A stretch of 32,400 bases of DNA from Pirellulales bacterium (GCA_025927475.1 JAICLL010000066.1:1-32400), one strand, 5' to 3'; positions 7,356-15,777 are shown, counted from the first letter of the stretch. Numbers and translations are program-made. Notes: generated from the letters alone by a model not told the origin.

Positions 7356-9026
7356 CTAACCAGAAAGCAAAAACTCGCGCAGCACGGGCTCGGGGTAAAG
7401 ACAGAAGGCGTATTCCCGCCAGCTTAGCACCGCTTCGGCAGGCAACCGCCGAGCGTAATCGCCGCGGCGGGCCAGCAGCTCGTCACGCCGATCTGCCAAA
7501 TAGGGCTGCAACGCCTCGTTCGCCTGGCGAATGGCGCGGCAGCGCTGCCGAGCGGTGTCACGCGTCGCCGGCTCGGCAATCCAGCGCTGCTTTTGCGCGA
7601 GGGACTGGCGAGCGCTCGACGCCGCTTCCTCCGGCAGGGCGGCAAGGTCGATGTACCGCTCGGGATGAAACTCCAACTCGCGCAATAACTGATCGACGTT
7701 CCGAGCTTCGCCGGGCGTGACGCGCCGGTGCGCGACGGGCAACAGCAGTGTGGCCGACAACACCATGAACGGCGAAGGCTCGACCGAGAAAAACTGCCGG
7801 ACCAGTTCGTCGGTCAACTGGTCGTATTTGCCGCCGCCGATGCCGTGCAAGAACAGATCGCCCAGAAAAAGCCGAGCGAATAAGGTGGTGGTCAACGCCC
7901 GGGTGCGCAACTGCACGCCTCGCCGCGGCAGCTCGGCGAGCATCGCTACCGCCCGGCCCCCTTCGGCGTCTGCCGCCAGCGGCAAGGCCAGTTCGACACG
8001 ATCGTGATCGCTCAGCAGCAACTCGTCGCCGCGGCGCCGCACCCAAGGCCGGCGCCGCTGGGGCCGCTCGTCGCTGCTGAGCCAAAAGGGAGCCTCCAGC
8101 CAGTCGCCATCGCGGGCCAGGTCGGGCACCGGATGATTCAGGCTACGGATGCCGTGCTGCCGGCGATAGTCGGCCACCGCGCGGTTATAGACCTCCGCGA
8201 AACGCGGCAGATGGGCCAGCAAGTGGGCCGCAAACCAGTGGAACGATTCAAACTGGCACACATGGCTCTGCGGCAGTTCGAGCGTCTCGACGCCCCATTC
8301 GCCTTCGAGCTGGTGCCGTGCCTGTGCCAGGCATTCGCCCAGATTGTCGGTCTCGTGGCTGCGGGCCACGACCCGCGGCCAGAAACTTTGCAAGAGCGGG
8401 TCGGGCACCAGGGGTCGCAGCCACTCGCAGGCTCGATGACCAAAACTTTCAAAACGCTGGCGATTGCGAATCGTGCGGCCCGCGAAGGGCACTGCCTCGT
8501 CGCGATCGTCGAAGGCGATGTTTTGCGCCGCCGGCGAATCGACGCTGCCGCCCGGCACGCGCAAGCTGGGGTCTTTCAGCGTGTCAGTGTCGATCACCAG
8601 GTTGACGGCGGCCGCGCCGTGCTCGCGCGCCAGCCGGGCCAGCGCGAAGTTTTTATACCACACGCCCGGATGAAACATCTGCGGCTGGTGACCGGCCAAA
8701 AACACACGCGATCCACCGGCCTCCAGATTGACAGCGCGATAGGCCGATGTGTAGCTCTGCGCTTCGCTCAGCATTTCGCGGCGGGCGAGATTGGCCAGAT
8801 CGCACAGCGAGCGGCCTTGCACGTCGTAGCCGCAGCGGCGCGGCCGTTGATCGCTGTCCACTTGCTCGGCACGCGCGAGCAAATCGCCCACGGCGGCCAG
8901 CGGCGGAATCGACAGCACCTGGCGGTCTTCGCGCGGGGCGCGCAGCCGTCGAAATTCGGGCAACGCCGCCGCCGAAGCTGCCTGCTCCGCTGGTTCATGG
9001 CTGGCTCCGGCACGGGCTTCGCTCAT
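7356..9026 (-). CDS. Conserved protein with a BshC-like N-terminal motif
   Basis: This protein of 556 residues has no clear assigned function. The segment FLAGHQPQMFHPGVWYKNFA near residue 110 resembles the GQQ-type motif and following helix of BshC, the putative cysteine ligase of bacillithiol synthesis. A later FLHGIGGGKYDQLTDELVRQF also fits a nucleotide- or substrate-binding loop. The match is partial and from memory, so I infer only a possible relation. The start is chosen at 9026 because its ATG overlaps the TGA of the upstream glycosyltransferase gene (ATGA), with AAGGA a few bases before; the frame stays open to 9047. The overlap implies translational coupling with the GT2 gene. Confidence 0.75.
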   Translation of the reverse strand: MSEARAGASHEPAEQAASAAALPEFRRLRAPREDRQVLSIPPLAAVGDLLARAEQVDSDQRPRRCGYDVQGRSLCDLANLARREMLSEAQSYTSAYRAVNLEAGGSRVFLAGHQPQMFHPGVWYKNFALARLAREHGAAAVNLVIDTDTLKDPSLRVPGGSVDSPAAQNIAFDDRDEAVPFAGRTIRNRQRFESFGHRACEWLRPLVPDPLLQSFWPRVVARSHETDNLGECLAQARHQLEGEWGVETLELPQSHVCQFESFHWFAAHLLAHLPRFAEVYNRAVADYRRQHGIRSLNHPVPDLARDGDWLEAPFWLSSDERPQRRRPWVRRRGDELLLSDHDRVELALPLAADAEGGRAVAMLAELPRRGVQLRTRALTTTLFARLFLGDLFLHGIGGGKYDQLTDELVRQFFSVEPSPFMVLSATLLLPVAHRRVTPGEARNVDQLLRELEFHPERYIDLAALPEEAASSARQSLAQKQRWIAEPATRDTARQRCRAIRQANEALQPYLADRRDELLARRGDYARRLPAEAVLSWREYAFCLYPEPVLREFLLSG

Positions 9027-9739
9027 CCCGCGCATCCTTCGGGGCAAGCGGCCGCCAGGCTGCGCTCGAGCACCTGGCGATAGTGGTTCAGACGCACGTC
9101 AGCGTTGTCGAGCGCGCCGCCGAAGGAGCGCTCTTCGGAAAGATAAATCAGCGGCACCGGCAGCTCGCGGATCCGCAGCCCGGCGCAGGCCGCCTGCACC
9201 CAAACTTCCAGGGGCATCGCGTACCCGTTTTCCGTGACGTTCAGCCGCTTGAGGGCCTCGACCCGGTAAGCCTTGAAGCCGCAAAACGCATCGGTCAATT
9301 GCAGGCCCAGCCGGGCGTTGATCTCGGCGGTCAGCAGTTCATTGATGCGGCGGCGATCGGCCGGCGGCTGGCTGTCGCCAGCGTACTGTTTCAGGTAGCG
9401 GCTGCCCGACACAATATCCCAGCCGGCGCAGGCCGCCACAAACCGGGGGATGCGGCGCGGCTCGTGCTGTCCGTCGCAGTCGATGGTCACCAGGATTTCG
9501 TAACCTTCACGAACGGCGAACTCGAAGGCCGAACACAGCGCGGCGCCGTAGCCGCGATTGGCCGGATGCGTGAGGCGGTGGATGCCCTCGATCGTGTCGA
9601 GCACGCCGGCGGTGCCGTCGCGCGAGCCATCGTCGACCACCAGCACCTCGGGGCTATAGCGGCGCACCTCGGCCACCACGCCCGAAACATGGGCGGCTTC
9701 GTTGTAGACCGGCAGGGCTGTCAAGACTCGAACAGGCAT
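9023..9739 (-). CDS. Family 2 glycosyltransferase (dolichol-phosphate-mannose synthase-like)
   Basis: This is a compact cytoplasmic GT2 of 238 residues. The nucleotide-sugar fold is recognisable from ALPVYNEAAHV at the N-terminus, VVDDGSRDGT, then the metal-binding DCDGQHEP (DxD type) and SGSRYL. LTDAFCGFKAYR matches the acceptor-side motif of polyprenyl-phosphate glycosyltransferases. There is no C-terminal membrane segment, unlike longer DPM1/GtrB proteins. The likely role is sugar transfer to a lipid carrier for glycan assembly. The gene is first in a two-gene unit with the BshC-like gene, and a REP-like pair starts 20 bases upstream of its ATG. Confidence 0.88.
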   Translation of the reverse strand: MPVRVLTALPVYNEAAHVSGVVAEVRRYSPEVLVVDDGSRDGTAGVLDTIEGIHRLTHPANRGYGAALCSAFEFAVREGYEILVTIDCDGQHEPRRIPRFVAACAGWDIVSGSRYLKQYAGDSQPPADRRRINELLTAEINARLGLQLTDAFCGFKAYRVEALKRLNVTENGYAMPLEVWVQAACAGLRIRELPVPLIYLSEERSFGGALDNADVRLNHYRQVLERSLAAACPEGCAG

Positions 9740-9758
9740 ATCACGCTGCTAGGTTCAG

Positions 9759-9846
9759 GCAGTCCCGGGCCTTGTGCCCCGTTTGACCGTTAACCTGCGG
9801 CGCGCCCTTAGGCAACCGCACGGCCGGCCACAAGGGCCGGGACTAC
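9759..9846. repeat. Inverted pair of REP-like repeats between divergent genes
   Basis: The left copy GCAGTCCCGGGCCTTGTGCC is diverged (GCAG instead of GTAG). The right copy, read on the - strand from 9846, is GTAGTCCCGGCCCTTGTGGC with an intact CCGGCC-cttgt-GGCCGG stem. It lies between the divergent GT2 gene and the 9976 gene, so any promoters here share space with the repeat. Confidence 0.75.
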
Positions 9847-9940
9847 GTTGGGAGTGCCAGCCCATTTTAGAGGGCGACGGAAGCAAGTCAACGCGGCGCC
9901 CTTGGAGCAGACGGCGTAAGAGGTTAGGCTTGAGGTGGGG

Positions 9941-9949
9941 TGGTACAAT
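9941..9949 (+). promoter_or_regulatory. Possible extended -10 promoter
   Basis: TGGTACAAT matches an extended -10 element (TGnTAnnnT) 27 bases before ATG 9976. There is no convincing -35 box. It would drive the small protein and thioredoxin genes. Confidence 0.35.
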
Positions 9950-9975
9950 GCACATCGCGGCCGAAAGTCGCTGAT

Positions 9976-10233
9976 ATGTCTACTAACGACGTCTTTAAAA
10001 TTCATATCCCGCTGTTGAACGAGGGAACCGTTGTTTACCGACCAACTCTCGGACTCAAAATCGGCATAAATCTTTACAAAGTACTTCCGACCCAGGACTA
10101 CGAGGCGAGCGGCGAGCAGTGGGAGTTCCCGCCGGGAAGTACGGTCGAGTGTGTTGTTGAGTCACGAGGCGGAAGCGATGTTCTAATCGCCAAGGCTAAG
10201 ACCTGTTCTACGAGCAGCGGAGAGAGACGATGA
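9976..10233 (+). CDS. Small conserved protein of unknown function
   Basis: This 85-residue soluble protein begins MSTNDVFKIHIPLLNEGTVV. The pattern (V)PLLNEGT-V-RP, then G--LY, DYE--GE-WEFPPGS-VEC and VLIAKAK, is shared with a widespread family of short uncharacterised bacterial proteins, probably a small beta-barrel. ATG 9976 is preferred to an upstream ATG at 9940 because family members start close to this motif. The stop overlaps the start of the thioredoxin gene (ATGA), so the two are probably co-translated. Function is unknown. Confidence 0.75.
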   Translation: MSTNDVFKIHIPLLNEGTVVYRPTLGLKIGINLYKVLPTQDYEASGEQWEFPPGSTVECVVESRGGSDVLIAKAKTCSTSSGERR

Positions 10234-10865
10234 ACTATTGCTGGGCGCGTTTTTTTGCCTGCGCGGCGTTGGCGAGCCTCAGCCTGGGCTGCGGCGACAA
10301 CCCTCCGCCCCGCACGGCGGCCACCGCTCCACCGAAGTCCGAGGCTTCGCCCGTGTCGGATTCCGCAGCGCAGGTGCAGGCGGCTGCCGAGCCGGGCGGC
10401 GCGGTTGAAGTGCAAATCAGAGATTACGACGCCATCGCCAGGCTGATCGACAGCAAGCGCGGCAAGGTGGTGGTGATGGACTGCTGGAGCACCTGGTGCC
10501 AGCCGTGCATGAAGGAGTTTCACAATTTGGTGGAGCTGCATCAGCAATACGGGCCCGAAAAGCTGGCCTGCATTTCGCTGAGCTTTAACTATGAGGGCGC
10601 CAAGCGAGAAACGCCCGAAGAGCACCGCGACGAGGTGTTGCGATTCCTGCGCGAGCAGGGAGCGACGTTCGACAACCTGATCGCCAGCGTTCCCGCCGAA
10701 GACCTTTATAAACTGCTGGAATTCAAAACGGCCAGTGTGCCGGCGGTGTTTGTCTACAACCAGCAGGGCGAGCTGGCGCGGCAGTTTTCGGGCGAAGTGT
10801 CGTACGACGAAGTGCGGAAGCTCGTGGGCGAGTTGCTGCCGGGCAAAACGAAGGATTCGGAATGA
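10230..10865 (+). CDS. TlpA/ResA-like thioredoxin-fold lipoprotein
   Basis: The protein has 211 residues. A lipoprotein signal is visible: a hydrophobic stretch ending LASLSLGC, with C21 as the lipid-modified residue. A low-complexity Ala/Pro/Ser linker runs to about residue 60. The thioredoxin-like domain has the redox pair C90-C93 in STWCQPCMKEF. The TASVPAVFVYNQQG stretch supplies the cis-proline loop. The likely role is an extracytoplasmic thiol-disulfide reductase, but its partner is unknown. The first codon overlaps the stop of the preceding small gene. Right after the stop codon lies the broken end of a DUF4058 gene on the other strand. Confidence 0.9.
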   Translation: MNYCWARFFACAALASLSLGCGDNPPPRTAATAPPKSEASPVSDSAAQVQAAAEPGGAVEVQIRDYDAIARLIDSKRGKVVVMDCWSTWCQPCMKEFHNLVELHQQYGPEKLACISLSFNYEGAKRETPEEHRDEVLRFLREQGATFDNLIASVPAEDLYKLLEFKTASVPAVFVYNQQGELARQFSGEVSYDEVRKLVGELLPGKTKDSE

Positions 10866-10945
10866 GTTGTGGCCAGATGCGCATGGAAACTCGTCCAGTC
10901 CTCGCCTTCCAGATAAGGGTCCATGCCCGGAAACGGTGATGGCAT
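10866..10945 (-). pseudogene. Truncated DUF4058 gene fragment (5' end only)
   Basis: Read on the - strand, MPSPFPGMDPYLEGEDWTSF followed by HAHLATTHS is the typical N-terminus of DUF4058 proteins, which normally run to roughly 250 residues. A GGAG lies 9 bases before the ATG, so the gene start is intact. Similarity stops after about 27 codons, exactly where the thioredoxin gene ends, and the frame then runs antisense through that gene. I read it as a gene cut off by a deletion or rearrangement. Confidence 0.7.
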
Positions 10946-11006
10946 GGCAGGGTTCTCCAAGAATATCGCCGCCCGGCTTTATGATACAGCGCCCATGGGA
11001 CACCGC

Positions 11007-12758
11007 TTATGGCCCGGTCGGGCGAAAGTCGACGGCGGCTTCCAGCGCAAGGGATGTCGATTCGTCGAGCAAACGCAGGGCGACCCGATCGAGCCGGTTG
11101 ATCAGCGTCAGCAGCGTGCCGATGGCGGTTTCGGCTTCATCGCGCGTGTGCCCTTCGGAGAGCATGTTTTGCGTGATCAGCAGCTCTCGATTGTCGGCCA
11201 AGATGGCCGCCAGGGGCGCGGCTTCGAGGGTCAACGCGGTGTTGTCCGTCAGCAGAGACGACGACTGGCCTTTGCCCAGCGCGTCGGTCAATTGCTTGAC
11301 CATGCCCACGGTCGAGCCAAGCACGAAATAATCGCCGCAGCGGGCGCACGCCGGGCTGAAGTTGTAATTGACCGTCGCTTGGTCGCGTGACACTTTCGCG
11401 TCGGCCAGGTAGGTGGCCTTCGAGATCGTCGTGCCGCCGTACTCTTCCGTCGAGAGAAGGAATTGCGGCTGGCCGTTTTGCCCGCCCGCCAGGTTGGCGA
11501 AGCCCACGATCTTTTGATAAGTAATCAGCAATTGCGGAGCGAATTCGTCGGGCCGTTTGAGCCGCAGCACCAAGGCCATGGCCGGCAATTTGAGTTGGGG
11601 CGTCGGTTGATCGGCGGAATATTCTTGCCGGGCAACAACCACTTGCAGCGGCGCGGCCAACTCGGCCAGCACTTCAGGACCAAAATCTCGCCCGGAAAAA
11701 AACAGCCCAAGCTGCGTATCGGCCTGGGCGAACTGGGCGACGATCGCTTCGTTGAACAGCGCCTCGCGGGCCGACCACAGCCCGGCCAAATCGCGAAAGA
11801 ACGAAAAACTGCCGATCGTGGCAGGCGGCTTCAGCGCCGGCGCGTCGCCTGCCTGTGCGAAAAACCACTGGCGCGCGTCAGACCGCTGCGAAGCGTCGAA
11901 CGGCAACTCGGCGCGCAGCCGCAGGCGGTTGTTTTCCAGCGCCAGCGTCGTGGTCGCATAAGGGGCCTGGCGCAACGCGTCGCCCACGCCGCCTAACAGT
12001 ACTTCAGCCAGGGGATTGCCCGATTTCGCGGAAAGCGCGTTTTGAACGTTCGGATGGTTGCGAACGGCCGCCAGATCGGCCCACGACCAGCCCAGCGCGC
12101 CCGGCGGCTTTTTGGCGCGGGCCTGCATGAAACTGCTTGAGCCGGTCAATCCTTTGGCCGCCGCGTCGCGATGACGGTCGATCACCGCCTTGAGTGTCTC
12201 GGCCTGGTTGCTGATCACCAGCAGGTCTTCGAGAATGATATGGCACTCGCCGGGGCCGAATGACCAGCCGGTCAGGCCCTGGTGCTCTTGCGATTTGACG
12301 GGCGAGGGGCGGCCCTTGGTTTTGGCATCGGCCTCGATGAATTCACGGAGGATGGTGTTGAGTTTTGCCAGCAGTTCGGGTTGCCGGCACCGCAGGGCCA
12401 AAAAGCCCGACTGGCTGGCCGGATCGCCGCACAGCGCGATGCCGCCGCCCAACAAATCGCGCAGGGCCGCCTGCCAGCCTGTGCCCAGCCGGGCTTCGAG
12501 CAAGGCCACGCCCATCGTCAGTTGCTGGTATTCCGGGGACTGCCGATGGCGTTGATAGGCGTCGGCCTTTTCAATCAGCTCGCGGGTCTTGCCTTCGAGG
12601 ACGACGTCGAGCACCGGATCGAGGCTGCCCAGTTCGGCGTAAAAGACGGCGGTTTCCGGCGCCAGCCGGGCCGGATCGACCGGCTCGGCGCTGGCCGGGA
12701 TCGCAATTAGCGAAATAAGACCGCAGCACAACCACATGAGGGCAAATCGCAAGCGCAT
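11007..12758 (-). CDS. Secreted protein of unknown function (DUF3352-like)
   Basis: This 583-residue protein has a clear Sec signal peptide (MRLRFALMWLCCGLISLIAI, then PASA before the cleavage site). The mature protein opens RLAPETAVFYAELGSLDPVL, which resembles the start of planctomycete and cyanobacterial proteins of the DUF3352 type. The rest is soluble alpha/beta with no catalytic motif I recognise and no CxxCH. A role in the periplasm or paryphoplasm is expected from the signal. Family assignment is tentative. It reads in the same direction as the Tat-exported protein upstream, with 200 bases between. Confidence 0.75.
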   Translation of the reverse strand: MRLRFALMWLCCGLISLIAIPASAEPVDPARLAPETAVFYAELGSLDPVLDVVLEGKTRELIEKADAYQRHRQSPEYQQLTMGVALLEARLGTGWQAALRDLLGGGIALCGDPASQSGFLALRCRQPELLAKLNTILREFIEADAKTKGRPSPVKSQEHQGLTGWSFGPGECHIILEDLLVISNQAETLKAVIDRHRDAAAKGLTGSSSFMQARAKKPPGALGWSWADLAAVRNHPNVQNALSAKSGNPLAEVLLGGVGDALRQAPYATTTLALENNRLRLRAELPFDASQRSDARQWFFAQAGDAPALKPPATIGSFSFFRDLAGLWSAREALFNEAIVAQFAQADTQLGLFFSGRDFGPEVLAELAAPLQVVVARQEYSADQPTPQLKLPAMALVLRLKRPDEFAPQLLITYQKIVGFANLAGGQNGQPQFLLSTEEYGGTTISKATYLADAKVSRDQATVNYNFSPACARCGDYFVLGSTVGMVKQLTDALGKGQSSSLLTDNTALTLEAAPLAAILADNRELLITQNMLSEGHTRDEAETAIGTLLTLINRLDRVALRLLDESTSLALEAAVDFRPTGP

Positions 12759-12899
12759 CGAGCAATCCCGTCGTTGAAAACCAAGGATACGGCACCGGAG
12801 CTACGAATAGTTTACCCGCTGGTTTAGGCCCCGGTTTCAACGGCCGAAATTTTTGCGGGACTGGCGGCACAAGCGTCGAGCAATTTCCAGGCACGACCG

Positions 12900-12933
12900 G
12901 GGGCATCGCCGAGGCTCTGCCCCAGCCGCCGGG
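12900..12933. repeat. GGGGCATCGCC hairpin repeat
   Basis: GGGGCA at 12900 pairs with TGCCCC at 12918 and is followed by CAGCCGCCGGG. The same core and tail occur at 27460-27485 (GGGGCATCGCCCCAGCCACC), so this is a dispersed family. The rest of the 12759-12959 spacer shows no gene. Confidence 0.5.
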
Positions 12934-12959
12934 TAAAGAGGTTTTCAAAGCCTGGGGAG

Positions 12960-14531
12960 TCACGAAAGCCGCAAAAGCTCGCAGGCTTCGGCGTAGCCGG
13001 GGGCAGGCTGGCCGTACTCGCTGGCCGTCACCCGCGCCAACGCCACGAGCTGCCGCCAACGGAAGGCCGGACGCGTGGCCGCGAACTCGTCGCTCACCGT
13101 GCGATAGTATTTTTCGGCGTGCAAGGCGCCATCTTCGCTGATGGCGTATTTTAAGAGCAGATCGAACACGGGCCGGGCTTCGTAGCCCGAAGCACCATAG
13201 CGATGCACCAAGGCACATGCCCGATCCTGATTCTGCTCTCGAATGGCGCCGTCGAGTTCCTTGAGAAGCGTCTCGCCGTCGCGGGTCTCCAGGGCGGCAA
13301 GCTGCTCTTCGTAAGGACGCGGCTTCCACTCCAAGAACTTGCCGCCACGGTGGACGCGATCGAGCGCCACCTGGTAGCCGGCCAACACCAGGCTGGCCAT
13401 ACAGTTGCGGTGGTTGCTGGCCAGGGCGATGTTGCGCCAAGCGTTTGCCGAATCGCAAGCGTGCACTCCGATCGAATCGCCGTGTACGCTGCCCAGCGGC
13501 TTATTCGGCTGGGCCTGGCCGGCGGCGCGGCCCGCGTCGCGCAGCACAAGCTGATTGGCAGCTAGCCCGATCGCCTCGGCCACGGCTTCCGGCGCCATGC
13601 CTTCGGCCAGCGCGGCGGCCACCGCGTCGCCCGCTTGTGGCGGTGTCGAATCGAAGATCGTTTGGCTCATGCGGTCGATCCATCGGTCGTCGGCCTGCCG
13701 CGTGCCTCGAGGCTTGCCGATCAGCCCATATTGATCGAGCAGTTTGGGCAGCAGCGTGCGCGGCTCGCTATGCCGCGACGCGTAGTCTTCCTCTTTGACG
13801 CAATAGCGCAGCGACTGGCGGAGCATGGTTTCGGCCCGCGCGCGGCCCACCAACGCGAGCATGTCCCAGGCCCGATAAGCCAGCACGACCCGGTGCACTT
13901 CGGTGCTTTCCTGCACTGTGGCGAGCAATTCGTTCCAGGCGTCGTCGGGCGAAGCAGCAGTCGCGGAAACGAGAATTCCTTCCGCTGAGCCGAGGTCACG
14001 TCGATGCACGGCCTCGCGGATCTTTTCGGCCGTCGATTGCCCCACCGCCAGCGGAGTCGGCTGCACCGAACGAAGCACCTCATGCGCCCGCCCGCCTTGC
14101 TCTTGCAACCGGCGGGTGTTGCGGTAAAGCACTTTCAGAATGGGCAAGGGCCGCCGCTGGTCGGGCAGCGATCTGGCCATGAACCAGGCCGGCGACATGG
14201 CCATGAACGTATGAAAGCCAATGTAATCTTCGCCGCCGAAAGTACGGGCGTTGGCCAACGCCGCCGCCGCCACCAGTTCGCGGAGGTCGGCGCCGCCGCG
14301 GATGCGCTCGACGAGCGTCGGCAAGATGCGCTCGACGGAAGTTTCTTGCATCAACGCCACCAGCGGTTCGAGCGATCCGAACGAAAGGCTCTCGGTGCCC
14401 TCCTCGGCCAGGAGCGGCGACAGTCCCAGCTCGATCGCCACCGAATAGCCAACTCCAGCGACCAACATGCCCCGGCCCACATTCGCCAAAAACTCACGCC
14501 GATCGGTTTGCCTGGCTGTCTTGCGCCTCAT
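12960..14531 (-). CDS. Tat-exported protein of unknown function
   Basis: This protein of 523 residues is exported by the Tat system: a basic N-terminus with DRREFLANVG, then a hydrophobic segment (GMLVAGVGYSVAIELGLSPL) and an acidic mature start after AEE. The body is helical and includes conserved-looking His/Asp/Asn clusters such as GEDYIGFHTFMAMSPAWFM and SVHGDSIGVHACDSANAWRN, which could bind a metal. I do not recognise the family. AGGAG lies 7 bases before ATG 14531, which decides the start over the in-frame ATG at 14552 (that ATG lies upstream of the Shine-Dalgarno). Confidence 0.8.
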   Translation of the reverse strand: MRRKTARQTDRREFLANVGRGMLVAGVGYSVAIELGLSPLLAEEGTESLSFGSLEPLVALMQETSVERILPTLVERIRGGADLRELVAAAALANARTFGGEDYIGFHTFMAMSPAWFMARSLPDQRRPLPILKVLYRNTRRLQEQGGRAHEVLRSVQPTPLAVGQSTAEKIREAVHRRDLGSAEGILVSATAASPDDAWNELLATVQESTEVHRVVLAYRAWDMLALVGRARAETMLRQSLRYCVKEEDYASRHSEPRTLLPKLLDQYGLIGKPRGTRQADDRWIDRMSQTIFDSTPPQAGDAVAAALAEGMAPEAVAEAIGLAANQLVLRDAGRAAGQAQPNKPLGSVHGDSIGVHACDSANAWRNIALASNHRNCMASLVLAGYQVALDRVHRGGKFLEWKPRPYEEQLAALETRDGETLLKELDGAIREQNQDRACALVHRYGASGYEARPVFDLLLKYAISEDGALHAEKYYRTVSDEFAATRPAFRWRQLVALARVTASEYGQPAPGYAEACELLRLS

Positions 14532-14657
14532 CGCTTCACTCCTGGAGCGCATCGCTCGTTTGAAGGTGTTAGATCGTCGCCCGCGAGTGCCTTCAGTATA
14601 GCGGCGTTGCCGGGTAAGCGAAGGCGCGGAAGCGGGAGCCGTTAGGCGAGCGATGCG

Positions 14658-15680
14658 TCACGCAGCGCCATGGAGGGCATGTCGCGAACCAAAACTACTG
14701 CGGGAAACGAGCCCGATCGACGTGGCGGCCACTACCACGCCGCCCAGCACGTCGGCAAAGTAATGCCAACCGGTGGTCATGGTCGATGCAATCACGAGCA
14801 GATTCAGCGCGAGTATGCCCAGGAAAAGCGGCCTGCGCCGGTGCCGTAGCGACCACGTGATGACCATCGCCCAGGCGACGTGGAACGAGGGAAACGTGAT
14901 CAAGCCTTCCGCGCCGCGATAGCTGACCAGCGTGCGCGTGCCGTCGCGCAGCGAATGAAAATGGTCGAGAAACTGGGCTTGATCGGGCGAGGCCTCCAGG
15001 CCATAGGTTACAAACGGCCCGTTGGCGGGGAAAAGTGCGAACAAGCCCAGCGAAACCAACGCCGACAGCATGAACGACGTTAGAAACCGTTCGAGCGCTT
15101 TGCGATCGTTGCCTAGCCCCAGCACGATCAACACCAGCGCCGTCTGATACAACAGCGTATCGTAGGCGAAATTCAGTAGCAGGCCGACCAAGGGATAGCC
15201 CCCGACCCACTGCCGGACGGCGGGCACGGTCACGCCGCACCGTGCGTCGAATGCCGCAAGCTGCCGATCGACCAGCGGTCGGGCGAACGTGGCCACGGCG
15301 TACATCAGCACGATGTACGAAGTAACAAAGGCGACGATCTGCGCCAGCGCCGCCAGCGAAAGCACAAAGGCTGCTTCACCGCGGCGGCGATAATACGCCG
15401 CCAGGCCCGCCAACATCAGCAGCAGTCCCACGGGCGCCAGCAAGTCGCGCGTCGGAACGACCAACGACCGCGCGCCGCACAAGGCGGTGGCTGTGAACAG
15501 CGTGAAGCCGATGAGGAGGAGATGGGGAGATGAAAACGAGATGAGGAGATGACGGGACGATGTGCGGGCCGATCGGTAGGCCGAAGTCAAAACGCAAAAT
15601 GCAAAATGCAAACGTAAAAGGGAGTCAGATGAAACCGATTTTGCATTTTGACTTTTGCCTTTTGCATTGTGACCTTCCAT
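14658..15680 (-). CDS. PAP2-superfamily membrane phosphatase/transferase (PAP2_3 / IPC-synthase-like)
   Basis: This is a polytopic membrane protein with the PAP2 signature in the order seen in inositolphosphorylceramide-synthase-like proteins: FPANGPFVTYG, then ITFPSFHVAWAM (active-site His) and TGWHYFADVLGG (second His and Asp). It probably hydrolyses or transfers a lipid phosphate at the outer face of a membrane. The 5' end is uncertain. The first 50-60 codons of the frame, from ATG 15680, are made of the palindromic repeat at 15510-15715 (for example HLLISFSSPHLLL), so the real N-terminus may begin near 15500 at a non-ATG start, or the repeat may have inserted into the gene start. The catalytic part is intact. 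Confidence 0.8.
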   Translation of the reverse strand: MEGHNAKGKSQNAKSVSSDSLLRLHFAFCVLTSAYRSARTSSRHLLISFSSPHLLLIGFTLFTATALCGARSLVVPTRDLLAPVGLLLMLAGLAAYYRRRGEAAFVLSLAALAQIVAFVTSYIVLMYAVATFARPLVDRQLAAFDARCGVTVPAVRQWVGGYPLVGLLLNFAYDTLLYQTALVLIVLGLGNDRKALERFLTSFMLSALVSLGLFALFPANGPFVTYGLEASPDQAQFLDHFHSLRDGTRTLVSYRGAEGLITFPSFHVAWAMVITWSLRHRRRPLFLGILALNLLVIASTMTTGWHYFADVLGGVVVAATSIGLVSRSSFGSRHALHGAA

Positions 15681-15715
15681 CTCCCCATCTCCTCTTCCAT
15701 CTCCCTATCTCCTCC
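15510..15715. repeat. Nested palindrome of two simple-sequence repeat families
   Basis: Outer arms: GGAGATGGGGAGATG-type sequence at 15510-15552 and its complement, CATCTCCCCATCTCC-type, at 15673-15715. Inner arms: GTCAAAACGCAAAATGCAAA at 15587-15606, with its complement (TTTTGCATTTTGACTTTTGC, then TTTTGCATTGTGAC) at 15639-15672. Both pairs are centred near 15628, giving one symmetric element of about 200 bp. It covers the apparent 5' end of the PAP2 reading frame. Confidence 0.8.
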
Positions 15716-15758
15716 AAAAAAAATCCCCTCGGAATCCGGTCGTCAGATTCCGAGGGGA
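15716..15758 (-). terminator. Intrinsic terminator of the pilin transcript
   Basis: On the - strand a perfect 13-bp stem (TCCCCTCGGAATC at 15758-15746, pairing with GATTCCGAGGGGA at 15736-15724) with a 9-base loop is followed directly by eight T residues. This is a textbook Rho-independent terminator 57 bases after the flp stop. Confidence 0.92.
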
Positions 15759-15777
15759 CGATGAGGCGCTGCCCCGT

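Noticed and set aside
8004..9793. Long + strand frames of about 350 codons.
   Set aside because: They are shadows of the BshC-like and GT2 genes, whose motifs and ATGA overlap are clear on the - strand.
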